NCBI RefSeq assembly: GCF_024628805.1
Contig: NZ_CP102382.1
Span: 2,356,001-2,420,000 of the forward strand
Direction of reading: 5' to 3'
Source of the DNA: Paenimyroides aestuarii
GTDB taxonomy: Bacteria > Bacteroidota > Bacteroidia > Flavobacteriales > Flavobacteriaceae
DNA length: 64,000 nucleotides
A program made the position numbers and the translations under genes. Below the pieces are notes generated by a model, which saw only the letters and a program-made list of their open reading frames with translations, ran no database searches and was not told the origin of the DNA. Every line of letters starts with the position of its first letter. Within the stretch, counting starts at the first letter, position 1. This document shows, piece after piece, positions 7,526 to 16,790 of this stretch.

Positions 7526-9433
7526 ATGAGTTATTACAAAATCGCCGATTTAGAACAATATTTTAAACATTATAAAAAGTCAGTCCGCGAGCCTCGAAAG
7601 TTTTGGAGCAAAATTGCAGAAGAAAATTTTATTTGGTATCAAGTTTGGGATAAAGTTTTTGAAGTTGATTTTCCCAAAGGCGCTATAAAATGGTTTGTGA
7701 ATGCTAAATTAAATATTACTAAAAATTGTATTGACCGACATTTATCAAAGCGTGGCGAAAAAACAGCTTTAATCTTTGAACCAAACAATCCGTCTGAAAA
7801 ACCGCAACACATCAGTTACAATGAACTGTACACTAGTGTTTCAAAAACAGCAAATGTTTTAAAATCGTTAGGCGTTAAAAAAGGCGATCGTGTGTGCATT
7901 TATTTGCCAATGATTCCAGAATTAGCCATAACCATGTTGGCTTGTGCCCGAATTGGCGCCATACATTCAGTGATTTTTGCAGGATTTTCAGATGCGGCCA
8001 TTCGTTCGCGTGTGCAAGATTGTGCTGCAAAAATAATTGTAACTTCAGATGGAGGTTTCCGTGGCGAAAAAACAATTAAAACCAAAGAAGTTGTAGATAA
8101 AGCAATTGAAGGAGTAACTACCGTTGAAAAAGTTTTGGTGGTGAAACGCACCAATGAAAAAGTGGCGTTTAATCCAGAGAAAGACCTTTGGTTTGATGAA
8201 CTGTACCAAGCTGCTGAAAACACAAATACTGCCGAAATTATGGATGCGGAAGATCCATTATTTATCCTTTATACTTCAGGGTCAACCGGTAAACCTAAGG
8301 GAATGGTGCACACCACAGCCGGATACATGGTGCAAACGGCTTATAGTTTTCAAAATGTTTTTAATTATAAAGATACCGATGTTTTTTGGTGCAGTGCCGA
8401 TTTAGGATGGATTACAGGACATTCATACATTTTATATGGTGCCTTGTTAAACGGTGCCACGACAGTTCTTTTTGAAGGAATACCTACTTATCCTGATCCA
8501 TCGCGCTATTGGGAAATCATTGATAAATATAAAATCACGCATTTTTATACAGCTCCCACAGCCATTCGTTCGTTAATGACTACTGATTATTCGTATGTAG
8601 CTTCGCACGATCTATCTTCCTTGCGGGTTTTAGGTTCTGTTGGCGAGCCCATTAATGAAGAAGCTTGGCACTGGTTTAATGATTTTATCGGAAAAAAACG
8701 ATGCCCGATTGTAGATACATGGTGGCAAACAGAAACAGGTTCCATAATGATTGCACCGCTGGCGTTTGTTACTCCAACAAAACCAACTTACGCTACTTTA
8801 CCATTGCCCGGCATACAATCGGTTTTAATGGACGAAAAAAACAATGAAATAAAAGGCAACCAAGTAATGGGCAGTTTATGTGTGAAGTTTCCATGGCCTT
8901 CGATTGCACGAACTATTTGGGGCGATCATGAGCGTTTTGTAAAAACCTATTTCACTGATTTTCCAGGAACTTATTTCACAGGCGATAACGCCTTGCGAGA
9001 TGAAGTGGGCTATTACCGAATCACGGGTAGGGCAGATGATGTGGTGATTGTTTCAGGACATAATTTGGGAACAGCACCGATTGAGGATGCTATTAACCAA
9101 CATCCGGCTGTAGCAGAATCGGCAGTGGTTGGATTTCCACATGATATAAAAGGAAATGCTTTATATGGATACATTTCCTTAAAAAAAGAAGGAAGCACAC
9201 GCGACCGAGAAAACCTGAAAAAGGAAATTAACCAATTAATTGCAGATCATTACGGACCAATTGGTAAACTAGATAAAATGCAGTTTGTGGATGATTTACC
9301 AAAAACACGTTCAGGTAAAATACTGCGAAGACTATTGCGATCAATAGCAATGAATCAATTGGAAAATTTTGGCGATACATCAACGATGATTAATCCCGAA
9401 GTGGTTCAGAACATAATTAATGGTCGTGTTTAA
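7526..9433 (+). CDS. acs: Acetate--CoA ligase (acetyl-CoA synthetase)
   Basis: Activates acetate to acetyl-CoA through acetyl-AMP, feeding the TCA cycle during growth on acetate or overflow products. At 635 residues it has the usual Acs length. The N-terminal ACAS_N domain is followed by the adenylate-forming core with the phosphate-binding loop LYTSGSTGKPKGMVHT (about 248-263), the WWQTETGSIM motif (about 400) and the YRITGRADDVV hinge (about 490-500). The C-terminal catalytic lysine, a known acetylation site in the family, sits in PKTRSGKILRR (about 593-603). It ends at a bidirectional terminator shared with dapD. Confidence 0.96.
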   Translation: MSYYKIADLEQYFKHYKKSVREPRKFWSKIAEENFIWYQVWDKVFEVDFPKGAIKWFVNAKLNITKNCIDRHLSKRGEKTALIFEPNNPSEKPQHISYNELYTSVSKTANVLKSLGVKKGDRVCIYLPMIPELAITMLACARIGAIHSVIFAGFSDAAIRSRVQDCAAKIIVTSDGGFRGEKTIKTKEVVDKAIEGVTTVEKVLVVKRTNEKVAFNPEKDLWFDELYQAAENTNTAEIMDAEDPLFILYTSGSTGKPKGMVHTTAGYMVQTAYSFQNVFNYKDTDVFWCSADLGWITGHSYILYGALLNGATTVLFEGIPTYPDPSRYWEIIDKYKITHFYTAPTAIRSLMTTDYSYVASHDLSSLRVLGSVGEPINEEAWHWFNDFIGKKRCPIVDTWWQTETGSIMIAPLAFVTPTKPTYATLPLPGIQSVLMDEKNNEIKGNQVMGSLCVKFPWPSIARTIWGDHERFVKTYFTDFPGTYFTGDNALRDEVGYYRITGRADDVVIVSGHNLGTAPIEDAINQHPAVAESAVVGFPHDIKGNALYGYISLKKEGSTRDRENLKKEINQLIADHYGPIGKLDKMQFVDDLPKTRSGKILRRLLRSIAMNQLENFGDTSTMINPEVVQNIINGRV

Positions 9434-9438
9434 TAAAA

Positions 9439-9476
9439 AAATCCCTTTAATTTTCATTTTAAAGGGATTTTGTTTT
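9439..9476. terminator. Bidirectional terminator between acs and dapD
   Basis: A perfect 12-bp stem (AAATCCCTTTAA) with an 8-base loop, followed by TGTTTTTT on the plus strand and by A-rich sequence that becomes a T-run on the minus strand. Confidence 0.88.
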
Positions 9477-10292
9477 TTATACAGCTACATTATGTTCACG
9501 CAAAGCATCGTTCAAAGAAGTTTTTTTATCGGTACTTTCTTTTCGTTTCCCAATAATTAATGCACATGGAACTTGATATTCACCGGCCGGGAATTTTTTT
9601 GTATAAGAACCAGGAATGACCACCGAACGCTCTGGCACATATCCTTTAATTTCGATAGGAGTTTCGCCAGTTACATCGATAATCTTTGTAGAAGCAGTTA
9701 AACAAACGTTGGCACCTAAAACAGCTTCTTTCCCTACACGAACACCTTCCACCACAATGCAACGAGAACCAATAAAAGCATTATCTTCAATAATCACAGG
9801 AGCGGCTTGTAGAGGCTCCAAAACACCGCCAATACCAACACCGCCGGATAAATGTACGTTTTTACCAATTTGCGCACAAGAACCCACGGTAGCCCATGTA
9901 TCAACCATTGTTCCTTCATCAACATAGGCACCAATATTAACATAAGATGGCATTAAAATTACACCAGAGGATATATATGCTCCATGACGAGCCACTGCAT
10001 TTGGAACCACACGAACACCTTTTTCAGCATAATTGCGTTTTAAAGGCATTTTGTCATGGTACTCAAAGATTCCGGCTTCCAATGTTTCCATTTTCTGAAT
10101 AGGGAAATAGAGAACAACTGCTTTTTTTACCCATTCGTTTATTTGCCAACCACCATCAGTTGGTTCTGCAGTTCGCAATTCGCCATTATCAATTAAATCA
10201 ATTACCTTTCTAATGGTGTTTTGTGTTTCTTCTTGTTGTAGTAACTCTCGGTTTTCCCAAGCTTGCTCTATGATGTTTTTTAATTCTTGCAT
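9477..10292 (-). CDS. dapD: Tetrahydrodipicolinate N-succinyltransferase DapD
   Basis: Succinylates tetrahydrodipicolinate with succinyl-CoA in the succinylase branch of lysine and diaminopimelate synthesis. At 271 residues it matches typical DapD. The central part is a left-handed parallel beta-helix with hexapeptide repeats (VNIGAYVDEGTMVDTWATVG, IEDNAFIGSRCIVVEGVRVG). The N-terminal helical domain and the C-terminal GKRKESTDKKTSLNDALR tail are in place. A TATATTTG box lies 14 bases upstream of the ATG and the gene appears to be transcribed alone. Confidence 0.96.
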   Translation of the reverse strand: MQELKNIIEQAWENRELLQQEETQNTIRKVIDLIDNGELRTAEPTDGGWQINEWVKKAVVLYFPIQKMETLEAGIFEYHDKMPLKRNYAEKGVRVVPNAVARHGAYISSGVILMPSYVNIGAYVDEGTMVDTWATVGSCAQIGKNVHLSGGVGIGGVLEPLQAAPVIIEDNAFIGSRCIVVEGVRVGKEAVLGANVCLTASTKIIDVTGETPIEIKGYVPERSVVIPGSYTKKFPAGEYQVPCALIIGKRKESTDKKTSLNDALREHNVAV

Positions 10293-10306
10293 AAAATCAG
10301 TTTTTG

Positions 10307-10314
10307 CAAATATA
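10307..10314 (-). promoter_or_regulatory. -7 promoter box for dapD
   Basis: On the minus strand TATATTTG matches TAnnTTTG exactly, 14 bases before the dapD ATG. No clear -33 TTG is seen. Confidence 0.55.
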
Positions 10315-10347
10315 TTAATCTTATTACTTATTTTTTCTAATCTAATA

Positions 10348-10375
10348 AAAAAACCTGCCGTAAAGCAGGTTTTTT
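10348..10375 (-). terminator. Terminator of the thrS-infC-rpmI-rplT operon
   Basis: An 11-bp stem (AAAAAACCTGC with GCAGGTTTTTT) around a 6-base loop, 37 bases after the rplT stop, with a T-run on the minus strand. Confidence 0.85.
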
Positions 10376-10412
10376 ATATTTGATAAGTAAGATAAACGGG
10401 TTTTACAAACGT

Positions 10413-10757
10413 TTATTTAATTTTATTAACGATAGCTGTGAAAGCTTCTGGGTGGTTCATTGCTAAATCTGCTAAAACCTTACGGTTTAATTCGATGTTG
10501 TTCGCTTTGATTTTCCCCATGAATTGAGAATAAGACATTCCGTGTAAGCGTGCACCAGCGTTGATACGCATGATCCATAACGCGCGGAAATTTCTTTTCT
10601 TTTGTTTTCTGTCGCGGTATGCATATTGCATTGCTTTTTCTACCGCATTTTTAGCTACTGTCCAAACGTTTTTACGTCTTCCGAAGAAACCTTTGGCTTG
10701 CTTCAAAATTCTTTTTCTTCTTGCTCTTGATGCTACTGCATTATTTGCTTTTGGCAT
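10413..10757 (-). CDS. rplT: 50S ribosomal protein L20
   Basis: L20 binds 23S rRNA early in 50S assembly and in many bacteria also represses its own operon. The protein has 114 residues, starting [20 protein letters not shown], a very basic N-terminal extension, followed by the family core [16 protein letters not shown] near the C-terminus. A longer open frame to 10799 exists, but its 14 extra residues are not L20-like, so the ATG at 10757 is chosen. It follows rpmI by 113 bases, a gap containing a small hairpin (GGTTA with TAACC). Confidence 0.97.
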   Translation of the reverse strand: MPKANNAVASRARRKRILKQAKGFFGRRKNVWTVAKNAVEKAMQYAYRDRKQKKRNFRALWIMRINAGARLHGMSYSQFMGKIKANNIELNRKVLADLAMNHPEAFTAIVNKIK

Positions 10758-10870
10758 AATTTTAAATTTTTTTTGTAGTAGGGCGGATGTGAAACACACC
10801 TCTTTCGACCGAATATTTTTAAAGATCAGCCCACTCCAGGGTTATTAAATTGTTTTAACCGAAAGAACGA

Positions 10871-11068
10871 TTAGATGATTCTTAATTGTTCTTTGATGCT
10901 TTTCTCGTCTGCTTTATGTACTAAACCAGAGTGTGTTAAAGCTAATTTACGCTTTTTAGACTTCTTTGTTAAGATGTGGCTTTTAAAAGCGTGTTTTCTT
11001 TTAATTTTTCCAGAACCTGTAACGGTGAAACGTTTTTTGGCACTAGATTTAGTTTTCATTTTAGGCAT
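10871..11068 (-). CDS. rpmI: 50S ribosomal protein L35
   Basis: A 65-residue basic ribosomal protein starting [20 protein letters not shown] and containing [20 protein letters not shown], the standard L35 layout. It lies between infC and rplT in the canonical translation operon order. Confidence 0.97.
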   Translation of the reverse strand: MPKMKTKSSAKKRFTVTGSGKIKRKHAFKSHILTKKSKKRKLALTHSGLVHKADEKSIKEQLRII

Positions 11069-11118
11069 TTGTTCCTAGGTATTTATGTTATCTTACTTAA
11101 CAATATTTTGCAAAAATA

Positions 11119-11673
11119 CTAATTTTTCTTTTTAGGTGCAATATACATGGTCATTCTTTTTCCTTCAAGAACGGGCATAGCTTCTACTTTACCATATTCT
11201 TCAAGGTCTTGTGCCAAACGCAATAGTAATATTTGCCCTTGTTCTTTGTAAATAATTGATCGTCCTTTAAAAAATACAAATGCTTTTAATTTAGAACCTT
11301 CTTTAAGAAACTTCATTGCATTTTTCTTTTTAAACTCGTAATCGTGTTCGTCTGTTTGTGGGCCAAAACGAATTTCTTTAACCGTAATTTGTGCAGTTTT
11401 AGCTTTCAACATTTTGTCACGTTTCTTTTGTTCGTAAAGAAACTTTTTGTAGTCGATAATTTTACAAACAGGTGGTGCAGCGTTGGGTGAAATTTCCACT
11501 AAGTCTAATCCTTGCTCATCTGCAATTGCCATTGCCTGAGAAGTTTTATATACTCCAGGTTCTACATTATCGCCTACTAAACGAACTTCTGGCACACGAA
11601 TCGCTTCATTTGTTTTGTGTGCATCTTCCTTCTTCTCGTGAGGTTTGAAACCTCTTCTGTTATGTACTGCTAT
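11119..11673 (-). CDS. infC: Translation initiation factor IF-3, with apparent ATA start codon
   Basis: IF-3 binds the 30S subunit, prevents premature 50S joining and discriminates against non-AUG start codons. The N-terminal domain ([17 protein letters not shown] through [14 protein letters not shown]) and C-terminal domain ([20 protein letters not shown] and [12 protein letters not shown]) are both visible. A start at the in-frame GTG at 11595 would remove a conserved stretch. The upstream frame continues with [20 protein letters not shown], typical of family N-termini, back to an in-frame TAA, and contains no ATG, GTG or TTG before that point. ATA at 11671-11673 gives 184 residues, a normal IF-3 length. 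A rare start codon is known for infC in other bacteria (AUU in E. coli), where it allows self-regulation. Confidence 0.85.
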   Translation of the reverse strand: MAVHNRRGFKPHEKKEDAHKTNEAIRVPEVRLVGDNVEPGVYKTSQAMAIADEQGLDLVEISPNAAPPVCKIIDYKKFLYEQKKRDKMLKAKTAQITVKEIRFGPQTDEHDYEFKKKNAMKFLKEGSKLKAFVFFKGRSIIYKEQGQILLLRLAQDLEEYGKVEAMPVLEGKRMTMYIAPKKKN

Positions 11674-11711
11674 GGGTTTAAAATTTTGTGCTTGTTACCA
11701 AGCGGTTAAAC

Positions 11712-13652
11712 TTAAAATTGTTTTATTGTTTTGTTTATTTCATCTTGAATTAATGAAGAAAATTCTTCAATACTCATTGATGTGTTTGTTTTTCCTGATT
11801 CGCCTTGTTTGCGCACTGAAACTTGGTTGTTTTTTTCTTCTTCTTCGCCAATGATCAACATATACGGGTACTTTTGTAATTCGGCTTCCCGAATTTTTTT
11901 ACCTATTGTTTCGTTGCGGTCATCAAGTTTAGCGCGAATTTCGTTATTTTCCAACAAAGTTAAAACTTTTTTTGCATAATTTTCATATTTCTCGCTTAAA
12001 GACAAGATAATAACTTGCTCTGGCATCAACCATAATGGGAAATGACCGCCGGTATGCTCTAATAAAATGGCAATAAATCGCTCCATTGAACCAAAAGGGG
12101 CACGGTGAATCATTACAGGGCGGTGCAATTTATCGTCTGCTCCTTTGTAGGTTAAATCAAAACGCTCGGGTAAATTGTAATCTACCTGAATGGTTCCTAA
12201 CTGCCAGCTGCGTCCTAAAGCATCTTTCACCATGAAATCTAACTTTGGTCCGTAGAAAGCTGCTTCGCCCGATTCCACCACATAGTTTAAGCCTTTATCT
12301 TTTGCTGCGCTGATGATGGCATTTTCTGCTTTTTCCCAATTTTCTACCGACCCAATATATTTATCTGGATTGCTTAAATCGCGAACGGAAACTTGAGCGG
12401 TGAAGTTTTCAAAACCTAATGATCCAAATACGTAAAGTACTAAGTCAATTACTTTTTTAAATTCTTCATCTAACTGGTCGGGTGTACAGAATATGTGGGC
12501 ATCGTCTTGAGTGAAACCACGAACACGTGTTAAACCATGTAATTCACCTGATTGCTCATATCTATAAACCGTTCCAAATTCTGCATAACGTTTTGGCAAA
12601 TCTTTGTACGACCAAGGTTTTGCATTGTAAATTTCACAATGGTGCGGACAGTTCATTGGTTTTAATAAAAACTCTTCGCCCTCTGCTGGTGTGTGAATTG
12701 GTTGGAATGAATCAGCGCCATATTTTGCATAATGCCCTGATGTTACATACAATTCTTTTTGACCAATATGCGGCGTTACAACTTGTTCATAACCTGCTTT
12801 CTTTTGTGCTTTGCGTAAAAATTGTTCCAAACGATCGCGCAATGCAGCACCTTTTGGCAGCCACAATGGCAATCCTTGCCCCACACGTTGCGAGAAATGA
12901 AACAATTCTAATTCTTTACCTAATTTACGATGATCACGGCGTTTTGCCTCTTCGATCATTTCTAAATATTCGGTAAGTTCTTTTTGTTTTGGAAACGATA
13001 TACCGTACACACGCGTTAATTGCTTGTTCTTCTCATCACCGCGCCAATATGCACCTGCAACCGAAAGTATTTTTACGGCTTTAATGATTCCGGTGTTTGG
13101 AATGTGCCCTCCACGACACAAATCGGTGAAGGTTGCGTGGTCGCAAAAACTTATTGTTCCGTCTTCTAAATTCTGAATTAATTCGGTTTTATATTCGTTA
13201 TCCTTATATAATTCCAATGCTTCTGCTTTTGTTGCAGATCGCATTTTAAACTCGTGTTTTTCTTTTGATATTGCTAAAATTCGATCTTCAATGGCTTTGA
13301 AATCATTGTCTGAGATCTTATTTGCACCAAAATCCACATCATAATAAAATCCATTGTCAATTGCAGGGCCAATTGTTAATTTAATGCCTGGATACATCTC
13401 TTGCAAAGCTTGTGCCATAACGTGTGATGTAGAGTGCCAAAAAGCTTTTTTTCCGTCGGCATCGTTCCAAGTATATAACGTTAAACTACCATCGGTGGTT
13501 AAAGGCGTAACCGTTTCAACGGTTGTTCCGTTAAAATTTGCTGAAATTACGTTACGTGCTAAACCTTCGCTTATGCTTAAAGCGACTTCATGCGGTGTTA
13601 CGCCTGAAGCGTATTCGCGCACCGAACCATCTGGTAATGTTATTTTAATCAT
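11712..13652 (-). CDS. thrS: Threonine--tRNA ligase
   Basis: Charges tRNA-Thr. The 646-residue protein has an N-terminal TGS domain ([17 protein letters not shown]), the editing (SAD) domain with [11 protein letters not shown] and [14 protein letters not shown], the class II core with motif 2 [17 protein letters not shown] and zinc ligands near [10 protein letters not shown], and a C-terminal anticodon-binding domain. A longer start at 13673 is possible, but it lies 2 bases from a perfect TATATTTG promoter box (13675-13682), so it would be at or before the transcription start. The ATG at 13652 is therefore chosen. First gene of the operon thrS-infC-rpmI-rplT. Confidence 0.96.
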   Translation of the reverse strand: MIKITLPDGSVREYASGVTPHEVALSISEGLARNVISANFNGTTVETVTPLTTDGSLTLYTWNDADGKKAFWHSTSHVMAQALQEMYPGIKLTIGPAIDNGFYYDVDFGANKISDNDFKAIEDRILAISKEKHEFKMRSATKAEALELYKDNEYKTELIQNLEDGTISFCDHATFTDLCRGGHIPNTGIIKAVKILSVAGAYWRGDEKNKQLTRVYGISFPKQKELTEYLEMIEEAKRRDHRKLGKELELFHFSQRVGQGLPLWLPKGAALRDRLEQFLRKAQKKAGYEQVVTPHIGQKELYVTSGHYAKYGADSFQPIHTPAEGEEFLLKPMNCPHHCEIYNAKPWSYKDLPKRYAEFGTVYRYEQSGELHGLTRVRGFTQDDAHIFCTPDQLDEEFKKVIDLVLYVFGSLGFENFTAQVSVRDLSNPDKYIGSVENWEKAENAIISAAKDKGLNYVVESGEAAFYGPKLDFMVKDALGRSWQLGTIQVDYNLPERFDLTYKGADDKLHRPVMIHRAPFGSMERFIAILLEHTGGHFPLWLMPEQVIILSLSEKYENYAKKVLTLLENNEIRAKLDDRNETIGKKIREAELQKYPYMLIIGEEEEKNNQVSVRKQGESGKTNTSMSIEEFSSLIQDEINKTIKQF

Positions 13653-13674
13653 TTTGCTTTTTAAATTTATCATG

Positions 13675-13682
13675 CAAATATA
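13675..13682 (-). promoter_or_regulatory. -7 promoter box of the thrS operon
   Basis: TATATTTG on the minus strand, an exact TAnnTTTG match. It places transcription start close to position 13668 and decides between the two possible thrS start codons. Confidence 0.6.
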
Positions 13683-13764
13683 CTAAAGAATTATTTTACC
13701 TTAACAAAAAATAGTAAGCTTTCATTATGAAATGTTATAGTTTTTGCTTTATTTCGTTGTTATA

Positions 13765-14712
13765 ATGATTACAAAAGATTTGGTAGAAATTGTTCGGTAT
13801 GAAAATCGTTTTAAAAACGATTGGGATTCCTTTGTTGATAATGCTGAAAATGGAACTTTTTTGTTTCATAGAGTTTTTATGGAATATCACAAAGACCGAT
13901 TCGAAGATTTTTCGCTGATGCTTTTTTGCAAGGGCAGTTTAAAAGCCATTTTGCCCGCTAATGTCTTAGATAAAACGATATATTCACACCAGGGTTTAAC
14001 TTTTGGTGGATTGCTAATTGCGCCTCATTGCACCGATGAAACGTATGCCTTTTTTTGGCAACATATTAAAGACTATCTTTCGGTGAAAGGTTTTACCGAT
14101 TTGATTTTTAAAGAAATGCCAGCGCCTTATCAAAGGCAAATGTGGAATGATGATTTAAGTCTTGATAGAAAATTAGTTCAGCAAACTAGTAATTTTCAAG
14201 TGAACCTTAATGATTTTAAAATTTCTAAAAGTAAATTAAAGCACTATCACCGTGCAGCAAAAAATAATTTTTTATTGGTGGAAGATGATGCATTTGAACC
14301 TTTTTGGAAGAATATTTTAGAGCCATTGCTTAGCGAAAAATACCAAACAAAACCTTTGCATTCGTTGGAAGAAATTACATCTTTAAAGAAAAAATTCAAT
14401 AAAAATATCATTCAATGCAACCTTTATTATAAGGATGAAATTGTGGCAGGAATTACGTTGTTTGTACATGCCGGATTTATTGTTAAATCGCAATACGGTG
14501 CATCGTCAGCTTTAGGAAAAAAATTAAGAGCTATGGACTTTTTGTTTATTGAACTCATCCATAAATTTAAAAAACTTAATTTTGCTTTTTTTGATATGGG
14601 TACCGCGACTGATGCCTCTTTTCCCGAGGGTGTCAATCCTGGTTTAATGAATCAGAAAAAAGAATTGGGATGCCGTGCATATCCACAAAACATTTATCAA
14701 ATTAGGCTATGA
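13765..14712 (+). CDS. FemAB/GNAT-like acyltransferase at head of polysaccharide locus
   Basis: A 315-residue protein resembling the FemAB-like, GNAT-fold family (PF13480 type) seen in polysaccharide and peptidoglycan loci. Visible segments are the N-terminal [19 protein letters not shown], the central [24 protein letters not shown] and the acetyltransferase-like strand and helix around [19 protein letters not shown]. The frame opens at a TTG 21 bases earlier, but the ATG at 13765 ([10 protein letters not shown]) is the better start. It overlaps the next gene by 4 bases (ATGA), so the two are translationally coupled. It may acylate the amino sugar made by its neighbours; this is inference. 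Confidence 0.7.
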   Translation: MITKDLVEIVRYENRFKNDWDSFVDNAENGTFLFHRVFMEYHKDRFEDFSLMLFCKGSLKAILPANVLDKTIYSHQGLTFGGLLIAPHCTDETYAFFWQHIKDYLSVKGFTDLIFKEMPAPYQRQMWNDDLSLDRKLVQQTSNFQVNLNDFKISKSKLKHYHRAAKNNFLLVEDDAFEPFWKNILEPLLSEKYQTKPLHSLEEITSLKKKFNKNIIQCNLYYKDEIVAGITLFVHAGFIVKSQYGASSALGKKLRAMDFLFIELIHKFKKLNFAFFDMGTATDASFPEGVNPGLMNQKKELGCRAYPQNIYQIRL

Positions 14713-15806
14713 TTCCTTATCTAAACATAAAAAAAATAAACCAACCGTATCAGGAAGCTTTTTTATCAAAAACCAAACTTTTTTTTGATAAAGGGCATTA
14801 TATTTTAGGTGATGAAGTGTTGAAATTTGAGCAGGAATTTGCAGCTTATTGCAAGGTGTCGCACTGCATTGGCGTGGGTAATGGTTTAGATGCTTTACTG
14901 TTAATTTTTAAAGCTTATATTGAATTAGGAGCTTTGCAACCGGGCGATGAAGTGATTGTGCCTGCAAATACCTATATTGCTTGTATTTTAGCCATTCAAA
15001 ATGCAGGTTTAACCCCGAAATTGGTCGATACTAATTTTTTAAATTATAATCTTACAATTGATGTGTTGCAGCAGCAAGTTACCCAAAATACCAAAGCGGT
15101 TTTGATGGTGCATTTATACGGACAAATCACCGATGCGTTGGCTATTCAAACATTTTGTAAAGATTTTGGATTGCTGCTAATAGAAGATGCAGCACAAGCA
15201 CACGGCGCGGTGGCAAATGATAGAAAAGCCGGTGCTATTGGCAATGCGGCCGGATTTAGTTTTTATCCAGGCAAAAATTTAGGTTGTTTGGGCGATGGTG
15301 GTGCCATAACCACAAACAATGCACAACTTGCTGATTGTGTGCGCAGTTTGCGAAATTATGGTTCTGAATTAAAGTATCACAATATATATAAAGGTATCAA
15401 TTCGCGACTAGACGAATTACAAGCGGCTTTTTTGCGATTGAAATTACCAGATTTAGATTTTGACAACAAGAAAAGACAAGGCATTGCAAAACGTTATTTA
15501 ACAGAAATTGTAAATCCGTTGATTGTTTTGCCGTTTGTAAATGATTTTAGTGCGCATGTTTTTCATGTGTTCCCAGTGCGGGTAGAGCATCGGGCCGAGT
15601 TTCAACAGTATTTGATGGATCACAACATTCAAACGTTGATTCATTATCCTATTCCGCCTCATAAACAACAAGCAATGAGCGAATTAAATGATTTGCGTTT
15701 CCCGATTTCAGAGTTGGTTCACAAGCAAATTGTGAGTATTCCGCTGAACCCATCGCTAACGGTTGATGAGCAAGATTTTATTATTGAAAAAATGAATGGT
15801 TTTTAA
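14709..15806 (+). CDS. DegT/DnrJ/EryC1/StrS-family sugar aminotransferase (FdtB-like)
   Basis: PLP-dependent aminotransferase that puts an amino group on a nucleotide keto-sugar. The 365-residue protein has the family layout: [15 protein letters not shown] near residue 55, [16 protein letters not shown], the PLP-contact EDAAQAHGA, the Schiff-base lysine in [17 protein letters not shown] (about 183), and the [11 protein letters not shown] and [12 protein letters not shown] segments. With the FdtA-like isomerase 3 kb downstream, it fits the FdtB/QdtB branch that makes dTDP-3-amino-3,6-dideoxyhexoses. That assignment depends on context. Start overlaps the preceding stop by 4 bases. Confidence 0.88.
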   Translation: MIPYLNIKKINQPYQEAFLSKTKLFFDKGHYILGDEVLKFEQEFAAYCKVSHCIGVGNGLDALLLIFKAYIELGALQPGDEVIVPANTYIACILAIQNAGLTPKLVDTNFLNYNLTIDVLQQQVTQNTKAVLMVHLYGQITDALAIQTFCKDFGLLLIEDAAQAHGAVANDRKAGAIGNAAGFSFYPGKNLGCLGDGGAITTNNAQLADCVRSLRNYGSELKYHNIYKGINSRLDELQAAFLRLKLPDLDFDNKKRQGIAKRYLTEIVNPLIVLPFVNDFSAHVFHVFPVRVEHRAEFQQYLMDHNIQTLIHYPIPPHKQQAMSELNDLRFPISELVHKQIVSIPLNPSLTVDEQDFIIEKMNGF

Positions 15807-16790
15807 ATGGATGTGTATATAAAATCGTTTAATCGCCCGTATTTGCTGCATCGTACCATTGCCAGTATATATCATTTTTTACAACATTTCGATGCAAGAA
15901 TTGTGGTTTTAGATGATGGAACACCTCAAAAATATTTAGATAAAATTGTAAATTTATTTCCAGAAGTAGAAGTTGTAAAATCACCTTATTACAATCAAAA
16001 AAGTGCAGCTATTTCTTCAAATATAGTTCCGGAAAAAGTTATTCCTGCCAATTTTTGGAGAGATGAAGTTTTAAAAGGCAGTGAACATTTTATACTTTTA
16101 GAAGATGATATGTGGTTTACAACTCCGGTAAATTACAAAGAATTCACTAAAAATGTGTATGATTCAAAAACAGATATGATTAAGTTTAGATGGTTAAAAA
16201 ACAGCCTTTTAATCTCTGAAAATACAGTTGCAGAAAACAATTATTTTAATCTGGTTCAACCAACTGTTTTTACTAAAAATGCATTTTTATTTGATGCAAT
16301 CTTTAGAACCAATTTTTTAAAATTAGGAAGCATTACTCGAAGATTGGTATCTTTTGATAACGAGCTTTTAAAATACTATCAATTATATTCTGTGGCCGGA
16401 GCTGTTTTTTCTAAGAGATATTACAAGGTTTGTTGGCAACAAAATCAAAGCGCTATTGATGAGTTGAATCAAATTGCACAACTTCTAAATGGAGGTATTT
16501 TGTTTAATGTAGGACACACAAAGCAAGAAATTTTAAAAGCAACATATAAAACCACAGCAACACTCATGTCTAAAGAAAATTTGGGTGAAACAGTAGATAT
16601 TTTTTTAGTGAATCGCATTTTAAATGAGGCGTGGTACCATGAAAAAATGTATGATATAGATGCCTTTTCTTCAGATTTGCCCTCCGCTTGGATTGAAAAC
16701 AACCTAGCAGATGAAGCATTGATTGTAAATTGGCAGAATTGGTATAGAGTATTCAAAAAATCTTATACAGCTATTGGTTGTGAAATTTAA
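15807..16790 (+). CDS. Glycosyltransferase (GT-A type)
   Basis: A 327-residue putative glycosyltransferase. The first 110 residues look like a GT-A nucleotide-sugar domain: MDVYIKSFNRPYLLHRTIAS, VVLDDGTPQ and a DxD-like EDDMWF (about 98-103). The remainder is less typical and I cannot assign a family. It begins directly after the aminotransferase stop and its own stop overlaps the flippase start, so it is part of the same operon. Likely role: one sugar transfer in building the surface glycan repeat unit. Confidence 0.7.
   Translation: MDVYIKSFNRPYLLHRTIASIYHFLQHFDARIVVLDDGTPQKYLDKIVNLFPEVEVVKSPYYNQKSAAISSNIVPEKVIPANFWRDEVLKGSEHFILLEDDMWFTTPVNYKEFTKNVYDSKTDMIKFRWLKNSLLISENTVAENNYFNLVQPTVFTKNAFLFDAIFRTNFLKLGSITRRLVSFDNELLKYYQLYSVAGAVFSKRYYKVCWQQNQSAIDELNQIAQLLNGGILFNVGHTKQEILKATYKTTATLMSKENLGETVDIFLVNRILNEAWYHEKMYDIDAFSSDLPSAWIENNLADEALIVNWQNWYRVFKKSYTAIGCEI

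Noticed and set aside
11119-11595. infC starting at GTG 11595
   Set aside because: This would discard a conserved basic N-terminal stretch and give a 158-residue protein, short for IF-3. The ATA start at 11673 fits better.
12527-12976. A 149-codon open frame on the plus strand inside thrS
   Set aside because: It is a shadow of the strongly conserved threonyl-tRNA synthetase frame; its histidine- and leucine-rich translation has no domain pattern.
13653-13673. thrS start at ATG 13673
   Set aside because: The codon is 2 bases from a perfect TATATTTG promoter box, so it would be at or before the transcription start.
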